Source of the DNA: Phycisphaerae bacterium
GTDB lineage: Bacteria; Planctomycetota; Phycisphaerae; Phycisphaerales; SM1A02
Direction of reading: 5' to 3'
Assembly: GCA_016873375.1 (NCBI GenBank)
Contig: VGXJ01000005.1
Location: forward strand, 1 to 19,217
DNA length: 19,217 bases
Positions 6,976 to 13,448 of the stretch are shown one piece after another. The position numbers and the translations under genes are program-made. Below the pieces are notes generated by a model, which worked only from the letters and a program-made list of their open reading frames with translations, made no database searches and was not told where the DNA came from. How positions within the stretch are numbered: position 1 is the stretch's first letter; every line of letters starts with the position of its first letter.

Positions 6976-8634
6976 TCAGCGACGGATCTGCTGCGCAGAA
7001 TCCATGGCGATCGCCGCAGCATGGTCCCACGGCACGGCCGAGAGCTCGATCTCGGGGTTGCGCTCCTGGAAGAACCGCACGGGCCAGTGGTCGCTGAAGA
7101 GCACGACGCCGCGACCGCGGTCATCCCACGCCAGGCGCGAACCTTGTGGTGAATCGGGGAGTTCCATCTCGCGCTCCTCGGCCATCATCGGTGCATCAAG
7201 GCCCTTGCGGCGCCACCACCGCGTGATCTGCCACGGTGCGCTCTCGAGCCGGCTCTCCGCGCCGTACTCGCCCTTCAGGCGGTGCGCCATCACCTCGAAC
7301 TGCAGCGGACCGACGGCCGCGAGCAGCGCGATCTTGGTGCCGCTGCCGACGGTCTCGAACTTCCGGGCCACGCCTTCGCGCAGCAGCTGCTCGAGCCCGA
7401 GGTTGAACTTCTTGTAGTTGCCCGGCTGCGGGTTGTGCAGGTAGGCAAAGCACTCGGGCGTGAACTCGGGAATCTCGTCGAAGACGATCGTGCGGTCGTC
7501 GGTGAGCGTGTCGCCGATGCCGAAAAGGTCGTTGCCGACCAGGCCCACCACATCGCCAGCGACTGCGTGGTCGACGGTCTCGCGCTGGTTGCCGAAGAGC
7601 TTGGCGGCGTTGCCCAGACGCACACGCCGGCCGCTCTGCGCATGAACGACCTGCATCTCGCGCTCGAACGTGCCCGAGACCACGCGCAGGAACGCGATGC
7701 GGTCTCGGTGCTTGGGGTCCATGTTCGCCTGGATCTTGAAGATGAAGCCGCTGAAGCGCTCGTCGGCGGGCTCAATGCGACCCGCCCGCGACTGGCGCGC
7801 GGTCGGGGGGCTGCTGTCGCGAAGGAAGCCATCGAGCAGGAGCTGCACGCCAAAGTTGTTGATCGCGCTGCCGAAGTAGACGGGCGTCACGCGCCCGGCC
7901 AGCACGGCCTCGCGGTCGAACGCCGCGCCGGCACCGCCGGTCTCGTCGAGCATCTGCACTTCCTGGAGGCTCTCGGTGTGGGCATCGCTGTCCAGACGCT
8001 CGAGCAGGCGTGGATCATCGATCCCGCCGACGGTCGAGGGTGCCACGAACGCGCCGCCGCTCGTGCGCTCGAAGAGGTGCATCTGCCGTGCAGCGCGGTC
8101 GTAGACGCCGCGGAAGTTGGCGCCCGTGCCGATTGGCCAGTTCACCGGGTAGGCGCCGATGCCCAGGATCTTCTCGAGTTCGTCGACCAAGTCGAGCGGG
8201 GGACGCGTCGGCCGGTCGCACTTGTTCATGAAGGTGAAGATGGGCACGCCACGGCGGCGGCAGACCTCGAAGAGCTTTCGCGTCTGGGCCTCGACGCCCT
8301 TGCCTGCGTCAATGACCATGACCGCGGCATCGACGGCCGTGAGCACGCGGTAAGTGTCCTCGCTGAAGTCCTGGTGGCCCGGCGTGTCGAGCAGGTTCAC
8401 GCGGTAGCCCGAGTAATCGAATTGGAGCAGCGTGGAACTCACCGAGATGCCGCGTTGCTTCTCAAGGTCCATCCAGTCGCTGGCCGTGGCCCGTCGGTCC
8501 TTGCGGCTCGTCACGGAGCCGGCAAGGTCGATCGCACCGCCGTAGAGCAGGAACTTCTCGGTCAGCGTGGTCTTGCCGGCATCGGGATGCGAGATGATCG
8601 CAAAGGTGCGGCGTGGGTGGTCGGGCTGGCTCAT
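6976..8634 (-). CDS. prfC: Peptide chain release factor 3 (RF3)
   Basis: 552 residues from ATG 8634, close to the usual RF3 length of about 530. The N-terminal GTPase domain has G1 SHPDAGKTT (15-23), the RF3-typical G2 RGISVSST (61-68), G3 DTPGH (83-87) and G4 NKCD (137-140). RF3 uses GTP to release RF1 or RF2 from the ribosome after peptide hydrolysis. The second and third domains follow, with VMAHRLKGEYGAE near the end as in other RF3 proteins. An upstream in-frame extension to 8865 is not conserved and runs through the DinB-like gene. The start is preceded by TACCCT 13 bases away and lacks a Shine-Dalgarno. It follows the DinB-like gene on the same strand by 44 bases and converges on the ATP-grasp gene. 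Confidence 0.95.
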   Translation of the reverse strand: MSQPDHPRRTFAIISHPDAGKTTLTEKFLLYGGAIDLAGSVTSRKDRRATASDWMDLEKQRGISVSSTLLQFDYSGYRVNLLDTPGHQDFSEDTYRVLTAVDAAVMVIDAGKGVEAQTRKLFEVCRRRGVPIFTFMNKCDRPTRPPLDLVDELEKILGIGAYPVNWPIGTGANFRGVYDRAARQMHLFERTSGGAFVAPSTVGGIDDPRLLERLDSDAHTESLQEVQMLDETGGAGAAFDREAVLAGRVTPVYFGSAINNFGVQLLLDGFLRDSSPPTARQSRAGRIEPADERFSGFIFKIQANMDPKHRDRIAFLRVVSGTFEREMQVVHAQSGRRVRLGNAAKLFGNQRETVDHAVAGDVVGLVGNDLFGIGDTLTDDRTIVFDEIPEFTPECFAYLHNPQPGNYKKFNLGLEQLLREGVARKFETVGSGTKIALLAAVGPLQFEVMAHRLKGEYGAESRLESAPWQITRWWRRKGLDAPMMAEEREMELPDSPQGSRLAWDDRGRGVVLFSDHWPVRFFQERNPEIELSAVPWDHAAAIAMDSAQQIRR

Positions 8635-8653
8635 GGCGGGACCGGAGAGGGTA
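8632..8653 (-). promoter_or_regulatory. Possible -10 box of prfC with a very short leader
   Basis: TACCCT on the minus strand (8653-8648) lies 13 bases before ATG (8634). Transcription starting seven bases later would give a leader of about six bases, too short for a Shine-Dalgarno. Its spacing differs from the six-base class, so it is weaker evidence. Confidence 0.35.
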
Positions 8654-8678
8654 CACGCTGCACGGCATCCCTCCGCAA

Positions 8679-9179
8679 CTACGACAGCCGCTCGCGCGCC
8701 CACAGGATCCAGCTCGAGTCTGGCAGCGCGTGGCCCATCGATCGGAACATGAAGCTCAGCTGCGCGTTGTGGTAGAGCGCGTGCGTGGGCACCTGCATGC
8801 AAGCATCGGCGACCGTCTGTCGGTACGCGCGTCCATCGCGGACGCGCTCGACCACGCGCGCGCACTCCTCAGGTGTGAGCGCATCGAGGAACGCATCCCA
8901 CTCGCGACGCGTCGCCGGCCATGCTGCCTCGAGTGCATCGAGCGTGGGGCACTCGGCCGCGGTCGGCATCGTGAGCGCGGCGGCACTGCCCGTGACGACG
9001 CCGATCCAGATCCGCTCCGCACCGTAGAGGTGGAGCAGCGTGGCGTGCACGCTTCCCAAGCCAATCGGGAAGTCGCGATGGAGTTCCTCGTGCGTCAGCG
9101 ATCGGCATGCAGCGAGGCTGCGACCGGTCATCCATCGGAGCCAAGCGTGGGCGTCGAGGATCGTGGTGGTGGGGTTCAT
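8679..9179 (-). CDS. DinB/YfiT-fold putative metal-dependent protein
   Basis: 166 residues from ATG 9179. The three expected metal-binding histidines of the DinB fold are present: H50 in ATLLHLYGAE, and H133 and H137 in PTHALYHNAQ near the C-terminus. The length fits a single four-helix DinB domain. The family includes thiol-dependent S-transferases (bacillithiol, mycothiol) and damage-induced proteins of unknown role; I cannot choose among them. It should be cytosolic. ATG 9179 is selected because TACCGT sits exactly six bases before it and the sequence MNPTTTILDAHAW opens the first helix; a longer in-frame form from 9248 would run into the helicase gene on the other strand. It is divergent from deaD with only 22 bases between starts, and is followed by prfC. 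Confidence 0.85.
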   Translation of the reverse strand: MNPTTTILDAHAWLRWMTGRSLAACRSLTHEELHRDFPIGLGSVHATLLHLYGAERIWIGVVTGSAAALTMPTAAECPTLDALEAAWPATRREWDAFLDALTPEECARVVERVRDGRAYRQTVADACMQVPTHALYHNAQLSFMFRSMGHALPDSSWILWARERLS

Positions 9180-9191
9180 GAAGGGACGGTA
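9177..9191 (-). promoter_or_regulatory. Leaderless-type -10 box of the DinB-like gene
   Basis: TACCGT on the minus strand (9191-9186), six bases, then ATG (9179-9177). The TA of this box is the same base-pair step as the TA of the opposing deaD box. Confidence 0.6.
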
Positions 9192-9204
9192 GCCTCTTCC
9201 GGTG
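9190..9204 (+). promoter_or_regulatory. Leaderless-type -10 box of the DEAD-box helicase gene
   Basis: TAGCCT (9190-9195), six bases, then GTG (9202-9204). It shares T9190/A9191 with the opposing box of the DinB-like gene, so the two promoters face away from one TA step and may exclude each other. Confidence 0.6.
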
Positions 9205-11028
9205 AGCGATACTTTCGAAGCATTGGGACTCGGCACGGAACTGGTCACTGAACTCGCGTCCCTGGGCTACGAAGAGCCCACGCCCATCCAGAAGGCCGCC
9301 ATCCCGCCACTTCTTGCTGGTCGCGATCTGCTTGGCCAAGCAGCGACGGGCACCGGCAAGACCGCGGCGTTCGCCCTGCCGATCCTGCAGCTCGTGGGAA
9401 GCACCAAGCCCGAATCCCTGAAGCCGCTGGCCTTGGTGCTCGTCCCCACGCGCGAACTCGCCGTGCAGGTCTGCGAAGCATGCCACCGCTACGGCAAGGG
9501 GCTGGGCATTGCCGTGGCACCCATCTACGGTGGCCAGGAGTTCCACCGCCAGGTCGTGGCGCTGCGTCGCGGGGTGCATGTGGTCGTCGCCACGCCGGGT
9601 CGCGCGCTCGACCACATGCGCCGGGGAACCCTGGATCTTTCGGGCCTGCGCATCGTGGCCCTCGACGAAGCCGACGAGATGCTCGACATGGGCTTCGCCG
9701 AGGACCTCGAGCTGATCCTCGAAGGCACGCCCGAGGCGCGGCAGACTGCGCTCTTCTCCGCCACGCTTCCGCCGCGCATCGCATCCATCGCCGAAAAGCA
9801 CCTGCGCGACCCCGAGCGAATCCTGATCGCTCGCGATGCCGCGACCAAGGGCTCTGTCCCCAAGGTGCGCCAGACGGCCTACATCGTGCCGCGCCCGCAC
9901 AAGATCGCTGCGCTCGGCCGCGTGCTCGATCTCGAGTCGCCAACGCTGGCCCTGGTCTTCTGCCGGACCCGGCTGGAGGTCGACGAACTCGCGGAGCGCC
10001 TCGTGGGCCGCGGCTACCGAGTCGCTTCGCTGCACGGCGGCATGGGCCAGGCCGAGCGTGACCGCGTGATGGCCCGCGCACGGGCGGGGACCGTCGACCT
10101 GCTCGTCGCGACCGACGTCGCGGCGCGCGGCATCGACATCGATCACCTCACGCACGTCGTGAACTTCGACGTGCCGTCATCGCCCGAGGCGTATGTCCAT
10201 CGCATCGGCCGCACGGGCCGCGCAGGCCGCGAAGGCGTGGCGATCTCGCTCGTCGAACCGCGTGGCCATCGATTGCTGCGCAACATCGAGCAGGCCACGA
10301 AGCAGAAGATCTCGATCGCCACCGTGCCATCGCCCATGGATGTGAAGGCGCGACGGCTCGACATGACCAAGGGCGCCGTGCGCGAGGTGCTCGAGTCCGG
10401 CGACCTCGAGGCGTACCGCTCGGTGGCCGAGGCGCTCGCCTCGGAGTTCGATCCCATGGATGTGGCGGCCGCGGCCGTACGTTTGGCGCATGAAGCGCTC
10501 GAGGGCGACGCCGCGCGCGACGAGGCCGACATCCCGGTCATCGAAGGCTTCGGGCGCAACGATCGGCCGCGACGAGAGCCCTCCGTGCCGGCAGATGCAG
10601 GCCAGCGCGCCTCGCGCGGGTGGCAATGGAGCGGGCCGCGGCCGGATGGCGCTCCGCAAGGCGGCGAACGGGTGCAGGATCGCGGCGCGCCGCGAGGAGG
10701 AGCCGCGCCGCGCGGCCAGTGGCAGGATCGCCCGCCGCAGCGCGGTGCCCCGCGTGGCCAGTGGAACGACCGCGATCCCCAGGACATGGAGCGCATCTTC
10801 ATTGGGCTCGGCCGCAAGGCAGGCGTGCGGCCGGCCGATGTCGTTGGCGCCATCGCCAACGAAGCCAACGTGAACCCGCGCGGCATCGGCGACATCGAGA
10901 TCGCCGAGCTCTACACGATCGTCGAGCTTCCGGCGCGCGACGTGGACCATGTGGTCCGGGTGCTGCGCGGCGCGACGATCCGTGGCCGCAAGGCCAAGGT
11001 CAACCGCGACCTCGGCATCCGCAAGTGA
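9202..11028 (+). CDS. deaD: DEAD-box RNA helicase with C-terminal DbpA-type RNA-binding domain
   Basis: 608 residues. The Q motif (F5, PTPIQ at 26-30), Walker A ATGTGKT (48-54), PTREL, TPGR, DEAD (155-158), SAT (186-188) and HRIGRTGR (333-340) form a complete helicase core, ending near residue 380. A disordered Arg/Gly/Pro/Gln-rich linker spans about 445-528. Residues about 530-605 (ERIFIGLGRKAGVRPADVV onward) form the DbpA RNA-binding fold found in DeaD/CsdA and DbpA. Such helicases unwind short RNA duplexes in ribosome assembly and mRNA turnover, often in cold response. The start is GTG six bases after TAGCCT; no Shine-Dalgarno is present. The overall plan and length fit DeaD (about 630 residues) better than DbpA (about 460), so the symbol is tentative at subgroup level. 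Confidence 0.93.
   Translation: MSDTFEALGLGTELVTELASLGYEEPTPIQKAAIPPLLAGRDLLGQAATGTGKTAAFALPILQLVGSTKPESLKPLALVLVPTRELAVQVCEACHRYGKGLGIAVAPIYGGQEFHRQVVALRRGVHVVVATPGRALDHMRRGTLDLSGLRIVALDEADEMLDMGFAEDLELILEGTPEARQTALFSATLPPRIASIAEKHLRDPERILIARDAATKGSVPKVRQTAYIVPRPHKIAALGRVLDLESPTLALVFCRTRLEVDELAERLVGRGYRVASLHGGMGQAERDRVMARARAGTVDLLVATDVAARGIDIDHLTHVVNFDVPSSPEAYVHRIGRTGRAGREGVAISLVEPRGHRLLRNIEQATKQKISIATVPSPMDVKARRLDMTKGAVREVLESGDLEAYRSVAEALASEFDPMDVAAAAVRLAHEALEGDAARDEADIPVIEGFGRNDRPRREPSVPADAGQRASRGWQWSGPRPDGAPQGGERVQDRGAPRGGAAPRGQWQDRPPQRGAPRGQWNDRDPQDMERIFIGLGRKAGVRPADVVGAIANEANVNPRGIGDIEIAELYTIVELPARDVDHVVRVLRGATIRGRKAKVNRDLGIRK
10705..10782 (+). repeat. Tandem 14-codon repeat in the helicase linker
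   Basis: APRGQWQDRPPQ (residues 502-513) and APRGQWNDRDPQ (516-527) are two near-identical units with a 14-residue period, separated by RG. They sit in the low-complexity RNA-contacting linker and probably arose by local duplication. Confidence 0.75.
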
Positions 11029-11042
11029 GGGGCTGGTGGTGC

Positions 11043-11082
11043 TTGACACCCAGTACTGTGTGATGTACACTACTGGCCGATG
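11043..11082 (+). promoter_or_regulatory. Promoter of the padR operon
   Basis: TTGACA (11043-11048), a 17-base spacer and TACACT (11066-11071) form a near-consensus housekeeping promoter, the only one in the window with a clear -35. The -10 box is eight bases before ATG 11080, so the transcript should start within about two bases of the start codon. No Shine-Dalgarno is present. Confidence 0.7.
11051..11075. promoter_or_regulatory. Candidate PadR operator dyad
   Basis: CAGTACTGT (11051-11059) and ACACTACTG (11067-11075) are inverted repeats matching at eight of nine positions around a seven-base centre. The dyad covers most of the spacer and the -10 box, so a bound dimer would block RNA polymerase. 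Its place directly before a padR gene fits autorepression, the common mode in this family. Confidence 0.55.
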
Positions 11083-11445
11083 GCCTCGCCGCTCCATGAC
11101 CGCCTGAACAGGGACCTCAGCACCGGCACGTCCTGGCTGGTCGTCCTGGCCGTGATCGCCCGCAGCGATGAGCCGATCCACGGCTACGAGATCGCCCGGC
11201 AGCTCGCGGACGAGGCGCCCGATGGCCTGAGCTTCAAGCAAGGCACGCTCTATCCCATGCTCCGCTCGATGGAGACCGACGGCTTGGTCCGCAGCACGCT
11301 CGTTCCATCGACCGAGGGGCCGGCACGCAAGTGCTTCACGCTCACCGCCGAGGGTCGACGCGTGCTTGCCTCGTGGGCCGAGTCGTGGCGCGCGAGCAGC
11401 CGATGGGTGAACAGGGTGCTGGGAGAAACCGATGCACGACGCTGA
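11080..11445 (+). CDS. PadR-family transcriptional repressor
   Basis: 121 residues with the PadR winged-helix plan. HGYEIARQL (about 34-42) is the usual second helix, FKQGTLYPMLRSMETDGLV (about 52-70) is the recognition helix, followed by the wing with RKCFTLTAEGRRVL. A short C-terminal helix (about 97-115) would form the dimer. Short PadR proteins commonly repress their own operon, which often encodes a HAAS-domain membrane protein and an ABC exporter, as here. The ATG is preceded by a strong promoter and dyad but no Shine-Dalgarno. Its stop overlaps the next start by 14 bases, implying coupled expression. The ligand is unknown. Confidence 0.93.
   Translation: MASPLHDRLNRDLSTGTSWLVVLAVIARSDEPIHGYEIARQLADEAPDGLSFKQGTLYPMLRSMETDGLVRSTLVPSTEGPARKCFTLTAEGRRVLASWAESWRASSRWVNRVLGETDARR
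11421..11434 (+). promoter_or_regulatory. Shine-Dalgarno of the HAAS/sensor gene
   Basis: GGGAG (11421-11425), six bases, then ATG (11432), all inside the end of padR. It shows that this genome does use Shine-Dalgarno starts inside operons. Confidence 0.6.
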
Positions 11446-12478
11446 CCACGCTCCGTCCCCCTCGTCGATCGAGGGCTATCTCGCCCGCCTCGAGGTGGCT
11501 CTGCATGGCGCCGACCCTGCCTTGGCCCATGATGCCTTGATCGATGCCGAGGAGCATCTGCAGGCGGCGGTGCGGCGGGGGGTGCCCGTGGAGCAGGCGA
11601 TCGAGGCGTATGGACCGGTCGATGAGATCGCCGCCGCGTACCGGGGCCTTCCTGCTGATCCTGCTGGGAAAACCGACGAAACCAGCGGTCGCTCGGTCGA
11701 TCCGCCAAGCACCGATGGATCGCCACGTGGCGCGCCGACGGCGGCCGTGGCGACACCCGCGCAGGTCCCCGCACCGCGGCTCCGCGACGTGCCCATCGTG
11801 GGCATCTGGTTCGATTCCCGGGCATGGGGTGCGCTGCTCTACTTCGGCGGCGTGGGCTTCGTCGTGGCCACGGGCTGCTTCGTCTGGGCGGTGGTGCTGG
11901 GCAGTCTCGCCATCGGATTGCTGCCGATCGTGCTTGGTCTGCCGCTGCTCGTCCTGCTCTTGGGCTCGGCGCGCGCGCTCTGCCTGGTCGAGGGTGCCGT
12001 GGTGCAGGCGTTGCTCGGCGTGCGCATGCCTCGGCGCGTGCAGCCGGTGCATGGCGTGGCCGGTGTCGGCTTCTGGCAACGGATCTGGTGCTGGCTCAAG
12101 GACGTGCGCAGCTGGCTGTCGCTGGGCTACCTGTATGCCAACTTCCCCGTGAGCGTGGCGCTGTTCGTCGTCACCATCACGATGTCGGCGCTCAGCCTGG
12201 CGATGGTCACGGGTCCGCTGCTGCAGGCGGCCAACGTGCCGTTCGTGACGCTGTCGTCCGATGTCGACCGCGTGCAGTACCTCTGGACCGAACTCAAGCC
12301 TGCCGCGGACGGCACGATCCGGCTCCCGATGTCGCTTGCGCTGTCCAGCGTCGGCCTTGGGTTGGTGCTCGCCACCATCACGTTGTGGACGATGCGCGGC
12401 CTGGGCTGGATCTACGGGCACGTCGTTCAGGCGATTCAGGTGGCCCGGCCCCACGCGGTGCCGTCCGTTCACCGTTGA
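11432..12478 (+). CDS. HAAS/DUF1700-like domain plus 'sensor' domain membrane protein
   Basis: 348 residues in three parts. Residues about 15-71 (GYLARLEVAL to YGPVDEIAAAY) match the HAAS/DUF1700 helical domain that regularly follows PadR genes. A Pro/Ala/Thr-rich linker spans about 72-118. The rest is hydrophobic, with membrane segments near 133-155, 157-180, 236-262 and 300-322. The segment GSARALCLVEGAVVQALLGV (178-197), with its PR and W..L.D..SW continuation, resembles the 'Putative sensor' domain known mainly from actinobacterial histidine kinases. No kinase domain is attached. It may relay an envelope signal to PadR or act as an extra ABC subunit; this is inference. It starts 14 bases inside padR with a good Shine-Dalgarno. 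Confidence 0.75.
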   Translation: MHDADHAPSPSSIEGYLARLEVALHGADPALAHDALIDAEEHLQAAVRRGVPVEQAIEAYGPVDEIAAAYRGLPADPAGKTDETSGRSVDPPSTDGSPRGAPTAAVATPAQVPAPRLRDVPIVGIWFDSRAWGALLYFGGVGFVVATGCFVWAVVLGSLAIGLLPIVLGLPLLVLLLGSARALCLVEGAVVQALLGVRMPRRVQPVHGVAGVGFWQRIWCWLKDVRSWLSLGYLYANFPVSVALFVVTITMSALSLAMVTGPLLQAANVPFVTLSSDVDRVQYLWTELKPAADGTIRLPMSLALSSVGLGLVLATITLWTMRGLGWIYGHVVQAIQVARPHAVPSVHR

Positions 12479-12494
12479 CAATTCACTATTATAC
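12467..12494. repeat. Degenerate seven-base tandem repeat over a stop codon
   Basis: Four consecutive seven-base units can be read: GTTCACC, GTTGACA, ATTCACT and ATTATAC. The first three fit RTTSACN and the last is decayed. The stop TGA of the HAAS/sensor gene is inside the second unit. The AT-rich patch stands out from its GC-rich surroundings. Confidence 0.5.
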
Positions 12495-12505
12495 GACAAC
12501 AGCAG

Positions 12506-12521
12506 AAGGACTCCGCCCATG
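12506..12521 (+). promoter_or_regulatory. Shine-Dalgarno deciding the ABC ATPase start
   Basis: AAGGA (12506-12510), eight bases, then ATG (12519). It supports ATG 12519 over longer in-frame starts that would lie within the HAAS/sensor gene. Confidence 0.65.
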
Positions 12522-13427
12522 CTCCGCATCAACGACCTCGTCAAGATCTACCCAGGTCCCGTGGCTGCCCTGAAGGGTGTTTCCCTTGAGATTCCCGAGG
12601 GTCTCTTCGGCCTGCTCGGTCCCAACGGTGCGGGCAAGAGCACGCTCATGAACATCCTCGCGGGCTTGCTTGAGCCGACCGGCGGCTCGGTCACGCTCGA
12701 CGGCGCCGACATCGTGAAGGACCCGCGTGCCGTCTGGAGCCGCCTGGGCTACCTGCCGCAGGACTTTGGCTTCTATCCGTCGCTCAGTGGTGCGCAGATG
12801 CTCGACTTCCTGCTTCGGCTGAAGGGCGTCGATGCACCGCAGGGTCGCAAGCGCCTCGTCGATGAACTCCTCGAGCGGGTCAATCTGGCCGACGCGGCCA
12901 AGCGCAAGGTGCGGACCTACTCCGGCGGCATGCGGCAGCGTCTGGGGATCGCGCAGGCGATCGCGGGCAACCCGCGCCTGGTGATCGTCGACGAACCCAC
13001 CGCGGGCCTCGACCCCGAGGAGCGACAGCGCTTCTACCGGATCCTGGCCGAACTCGGCCGCGATCGCATCGTGCTGCTGTCCACGCACATCGTCGAGGAC
13101 ATCGCCACGCTCTGCCCGCGCTTCGCGGTGATCCGCGGCGGTCGCTGCGTGACGAGCGGGGGCACTGCTGAGGCGCGCCAGAGGCTCGACGGTCGCGTCC
13201 ACGAGGGCATCGTGTCGCTCGACGCGCTCGACCGGCTGCGCGCGTCGCACCGCGTCACGCAGGCGGTGCTCGTCGAGGGCTCCATGTTCCGGACCCGCGT
13301 GCAGGGCGATGCCAGCGATCGGCCCGATGGCTTCACCACCGTGCCGCCCACCCTCGAGGATGTCTACTTCGGCGTGATGGACGAGAGCCGGGCCCAGCGC
13401 AGCACGCCGCCGATCGCCGTCGCCTGA
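12519..13427 (+). CDS. ABC transporter ATP-binding protein
   Basis: 302 residues. Walker A GPNGAGKS (34-41), a Q-loop in LPQDFGFYPSLS, signature SGGMRQ (135-140), Walker B VIVDE ending in D158-E159 and the switch H190 in STHIVED are all intact, so it should hydrolyse ATP. It resembles the CcmA/NatA-type ATPases that drive ABC-2 exporters. The C-terminal 90 residues form the usual variable domain ending in PTLEDVYFGVM. It probably pairs with the permease-peptidase fusion encoded 18 bases downstream. The start at 12519 has AAGGA eight bases upstream. The preceding 40 bases are AT-rich, and a TATTAT at 12487-12492 could be an internal promoter, though without a matching -35. Confidence 0.93.
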   Translation: MLRINDLVKIYPGPVAALKGVSLEIPEGLFGLLGPNGAGKSTLMNILAGLLEPTGGSVTLDGADIVKDPRAVWSRLGYLPQDFGFYPSLSGAQMLDFLLRLKGVDAPQGRKRLVDELLERVNLADAAKRKVRTYSGGMRQRLGIAQAIAGNPRLVIVDEPTAGLDPEERQRFYRILAELGRDRIVLLSTHIVEDIATLCPRFAVIRGGRCVTSGGTAEARQRLDGRVHEGIVSLDALDRLRASHRVTQAVLVEGSMFRTRVQGDASDRPDGFTTVPPTLEDVYFGVMDESRAQRSTPPIAVA

Positions 13428-13432
13428 TCCAC

Positions 13433-13448
13433 GGAGCACCGAACCATG
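13433..13448 (+). promoter_or_regulatory. Shine-Dalgarno of the permease-peptidase gene
   Basis: GGAG (13433-13436), nine bases, then ATG (13446), within the 18-base gap after the ABC ATPase gene. Confidence 0.5.

Noticed and set aside
8635..8865. N-terminal extension of prfC to 8865
   Set aside because: The added residues are Arg-rich and not part of RF3, and the segment runs through the DinB-like gene. ATG 8634 gives the standard RF3 N-terminus.
8869..10155. A 428-codon minus-strand frame across deaD and the DinB-like gene
   Set aside because: It overlaps the conserved helicase core and has no recognisable domain; it reads the DinB-like gene out of frame.
12475..12492. TTGACA (12475-12480) with TATTAT (12487-12492) as a promoter for the ABC ATPase
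   Set aside because: The spacer is only six bases instead of about 17. TATTAT alone could act weakly, but the pair is not a normal promoter and is better seen as part of the heptamer repeat.
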